Assembly: GCA_949299435.1 (NCBI GenBank)
Contig: CASGAK010000175.1
Span: 1-11,156, forward strand
Source of the DNA: an uncultured bacterium
GTDB taxonomy: Bacteria > Cyanobacteriota > Vampirovibrionia > Gastranaerophilales > Gastranaerophilaceae
DNA length: 11,156 nucleotides
Direction of reading: 5' to 3'
Shown: positions 10,809 through 11,156 of the stretch, piece by piece
Layout: every line of letters begins with the position of its first letter
Numbering within the stretch: position 1 is the first letter of the stretch
Position numbers and translations under genes: made by a program
Notes under the pieces: model-generated
Databases searched by the model: none
What the model was told of the DNA's origin: nothing
What the model saw: only the letters and a program-made list of their open reading frames with translations

Positions 10809-11156
10809 ATGCAGACTATGAGAGGATTTACGGGGGGGGGGGGACCGCGAAAATACCCGCTTTCAGGTAAAAAAATAAAAGTATTGCATATCGACCAAAA
10901 AAGTGGTAAAATGAATATTATATTAGGTAACATGGAGGTCGGTATGAAAAAAGCATTCACAATCAAAGAGTTGTTGAAACCATTATTGCATAATAGGGTG
11001 AGTTGTTTTGACGCACCAAAGCGAAAAGGTCAAAATAGCAAAAAATGTGCATTTACGCTTGCAGAAGTTTTGATAACACTTGGTATAATCGGAGTAGTTG
11101 CAGCTATGACAATTCCGACGTTAATCGGAAAATATCAGGAAAAGCAATTCAAGACA
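10809..11156 (+). CDS. Prepilin-like protein, in phase through G12, 3' end outside the window
   Basis: From ATG 10809 (AAAGGAG, 6-nt spacing) the frame stays open through G12 to the window edge, 116 codons. It reads M-Q-T-M-R-G-F-T-G-G-G-G-P-R-K-Y, then an 80-residue leader region, then K-K-C-A followed by FTLAEVLITLGIIG from residue 82, the prepilin cleavage site with Ala at -1 and Glu at +5. Eleven or thirteen G would stop within a few codons after the tract. An internal start at ATG 10944 (residue 46, M-K-K-A-F-T) has its own GGAGG 5 nt upstream and a TTGCAT-17-TAAAAT promoter, so a shorter product could be made in any phase. Either leader is long for a prepilin. The mature C-terminal part is not in the window. 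Confidence 0.75.
   Translation, partial: MQTMRGFTGGGGPRKYPLSGKKIKVLHIDQKSGKMNIILGNMEVGMKKAFTIKELLKPLLHNRVSCFDAPKRKGQNSKKCAFTLAEVLITLGIIGVVAAMTIPTLIGKYQEKQFKT
10832..10843 (+). repeat. Homopolymer G12 tract
   Basis: Twelve consecutive G, 23 nt inside the ORF. This length keeps the conserved ATG in frame with the prepilin; single-base change closes it. Confidence 0.9.
10884..10946 (+). promoter_or_regulatory. Second promoter and ribosome site inside the copy 2 leader
   Basis: TTGCAT (10884-10889), a 17-bp spacer and TAAAAT (10907-10912) are followed by GGAGG (10934-10938) and ATG 10944. This would allow expression of the prepilin from M-K-K-A-F-T independent of the G tract. Confidence 0.5.

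Larger units (their letters stand above)
10729..10868 (+). repeat. Phase-variation cassette, copy 2 (promoter, leader, start site, poly-G)
   Basis: This is the counterpart of 5882-6022, with the same order and near-identical length. The initiation block AAAGGAGCTGGAAATGCAG is unchanged. From ATG to the end of the G run is 35 nt in both copies, but it is divided differently (22+13 in copy 1, 23+12 here). Confidence 0.75.

Noticed and set aside
10649..10966. Minus-strand open frame of 105 codons
   Set aside because: It is antisense to the cassette promoter and G tract (the C run gives a proline run), and has no ribosome site.
1..11156. CRISPR arrays, tRNA/rRNA genes, insertion sequences
   Set aside because: No regularly spaced repeats, tRNA T-arm patterns, rRNA motifs or transposase frames are visible in the window.

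Overview
The window is AT-rich bacterial DNA. It most resembles a gut Melainabacteria / Candidatus Gastranaerophilales (non-photosynthetic Cyanobacteria relative) genome. This rests on three prepilin-like proteins sharing the FTLAEVLITLGIIG N-terminus and a D-x-N-G...P-N...G-x-D-x-F C-terminal motif, on the low GC, and on the housekeeping mixture (NrnA, YihY, RseP, SpeE, HIT, DciA-like). The assignment is inference from family style, not from a marker gene.

Layout. 1-910: 3' end of a secreted/surface-type protein with a nine-serine tract, then a terminator. 942-3243: a DciA/DUF721-like gene (-) divergent from an nrnA-yihY operon (+) whose first gene may be leaderless; the operon ends at a strong bidirectional hairpin. 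3267-5374: an RseP-type site-2 protease carrying an unusual LysM-like insertion in its PDZ region, preceded on the same strand by a prepilin-like gene. 5375-5784: that prepilin gene is divergent from a small tandem AbrB-like regulator, with interlocked promoters. 5882-6742: a promoter/leader/poly-G cassette feeding a second prepilin-like gene. 6837-7688: spermidine synthase (-). 7780-8514: an unrecognised protein (+). 8515-8826: a short HIT protein (-). 8965-10161: a membrane-anchored class A beta-lactamase-like protein lacking the Glu166 equivalent. 10162-10640: a mainly non-coding, hairpin-rich stretch holding a 44-residue ORF (-) with its own Shine-Dalgarno, structured leader and terminator. 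10729-11156: a second copy of the poly-G cassette feeding a third prepilin-like gene that runs off the window.

The main discovery candidate is the duplicated cassette (5882-6022 and 10729-10868). Each copy has a TTGCAY-17-TATAAT promoter, a leader of the same length, the same AAAGGAGCTGGAAATGCAG initiation site, and a short leader ORF running into a homopolymeric G tract. In both copies translation from the conserved ATG enters the prepilin frame only when the tract is 12 G (or 12 plus or minus a multiple of 3). Copy 2 has G12 and is open into the prepilin. Copy 1 has G13 and stops after 15 codons. This is the architecture of ON/OFF phase variation by slipped-strand mispairing, here applied to pilin-like surface proteins, with the variable tract lying in the leader that prepilin peptidase would remove.
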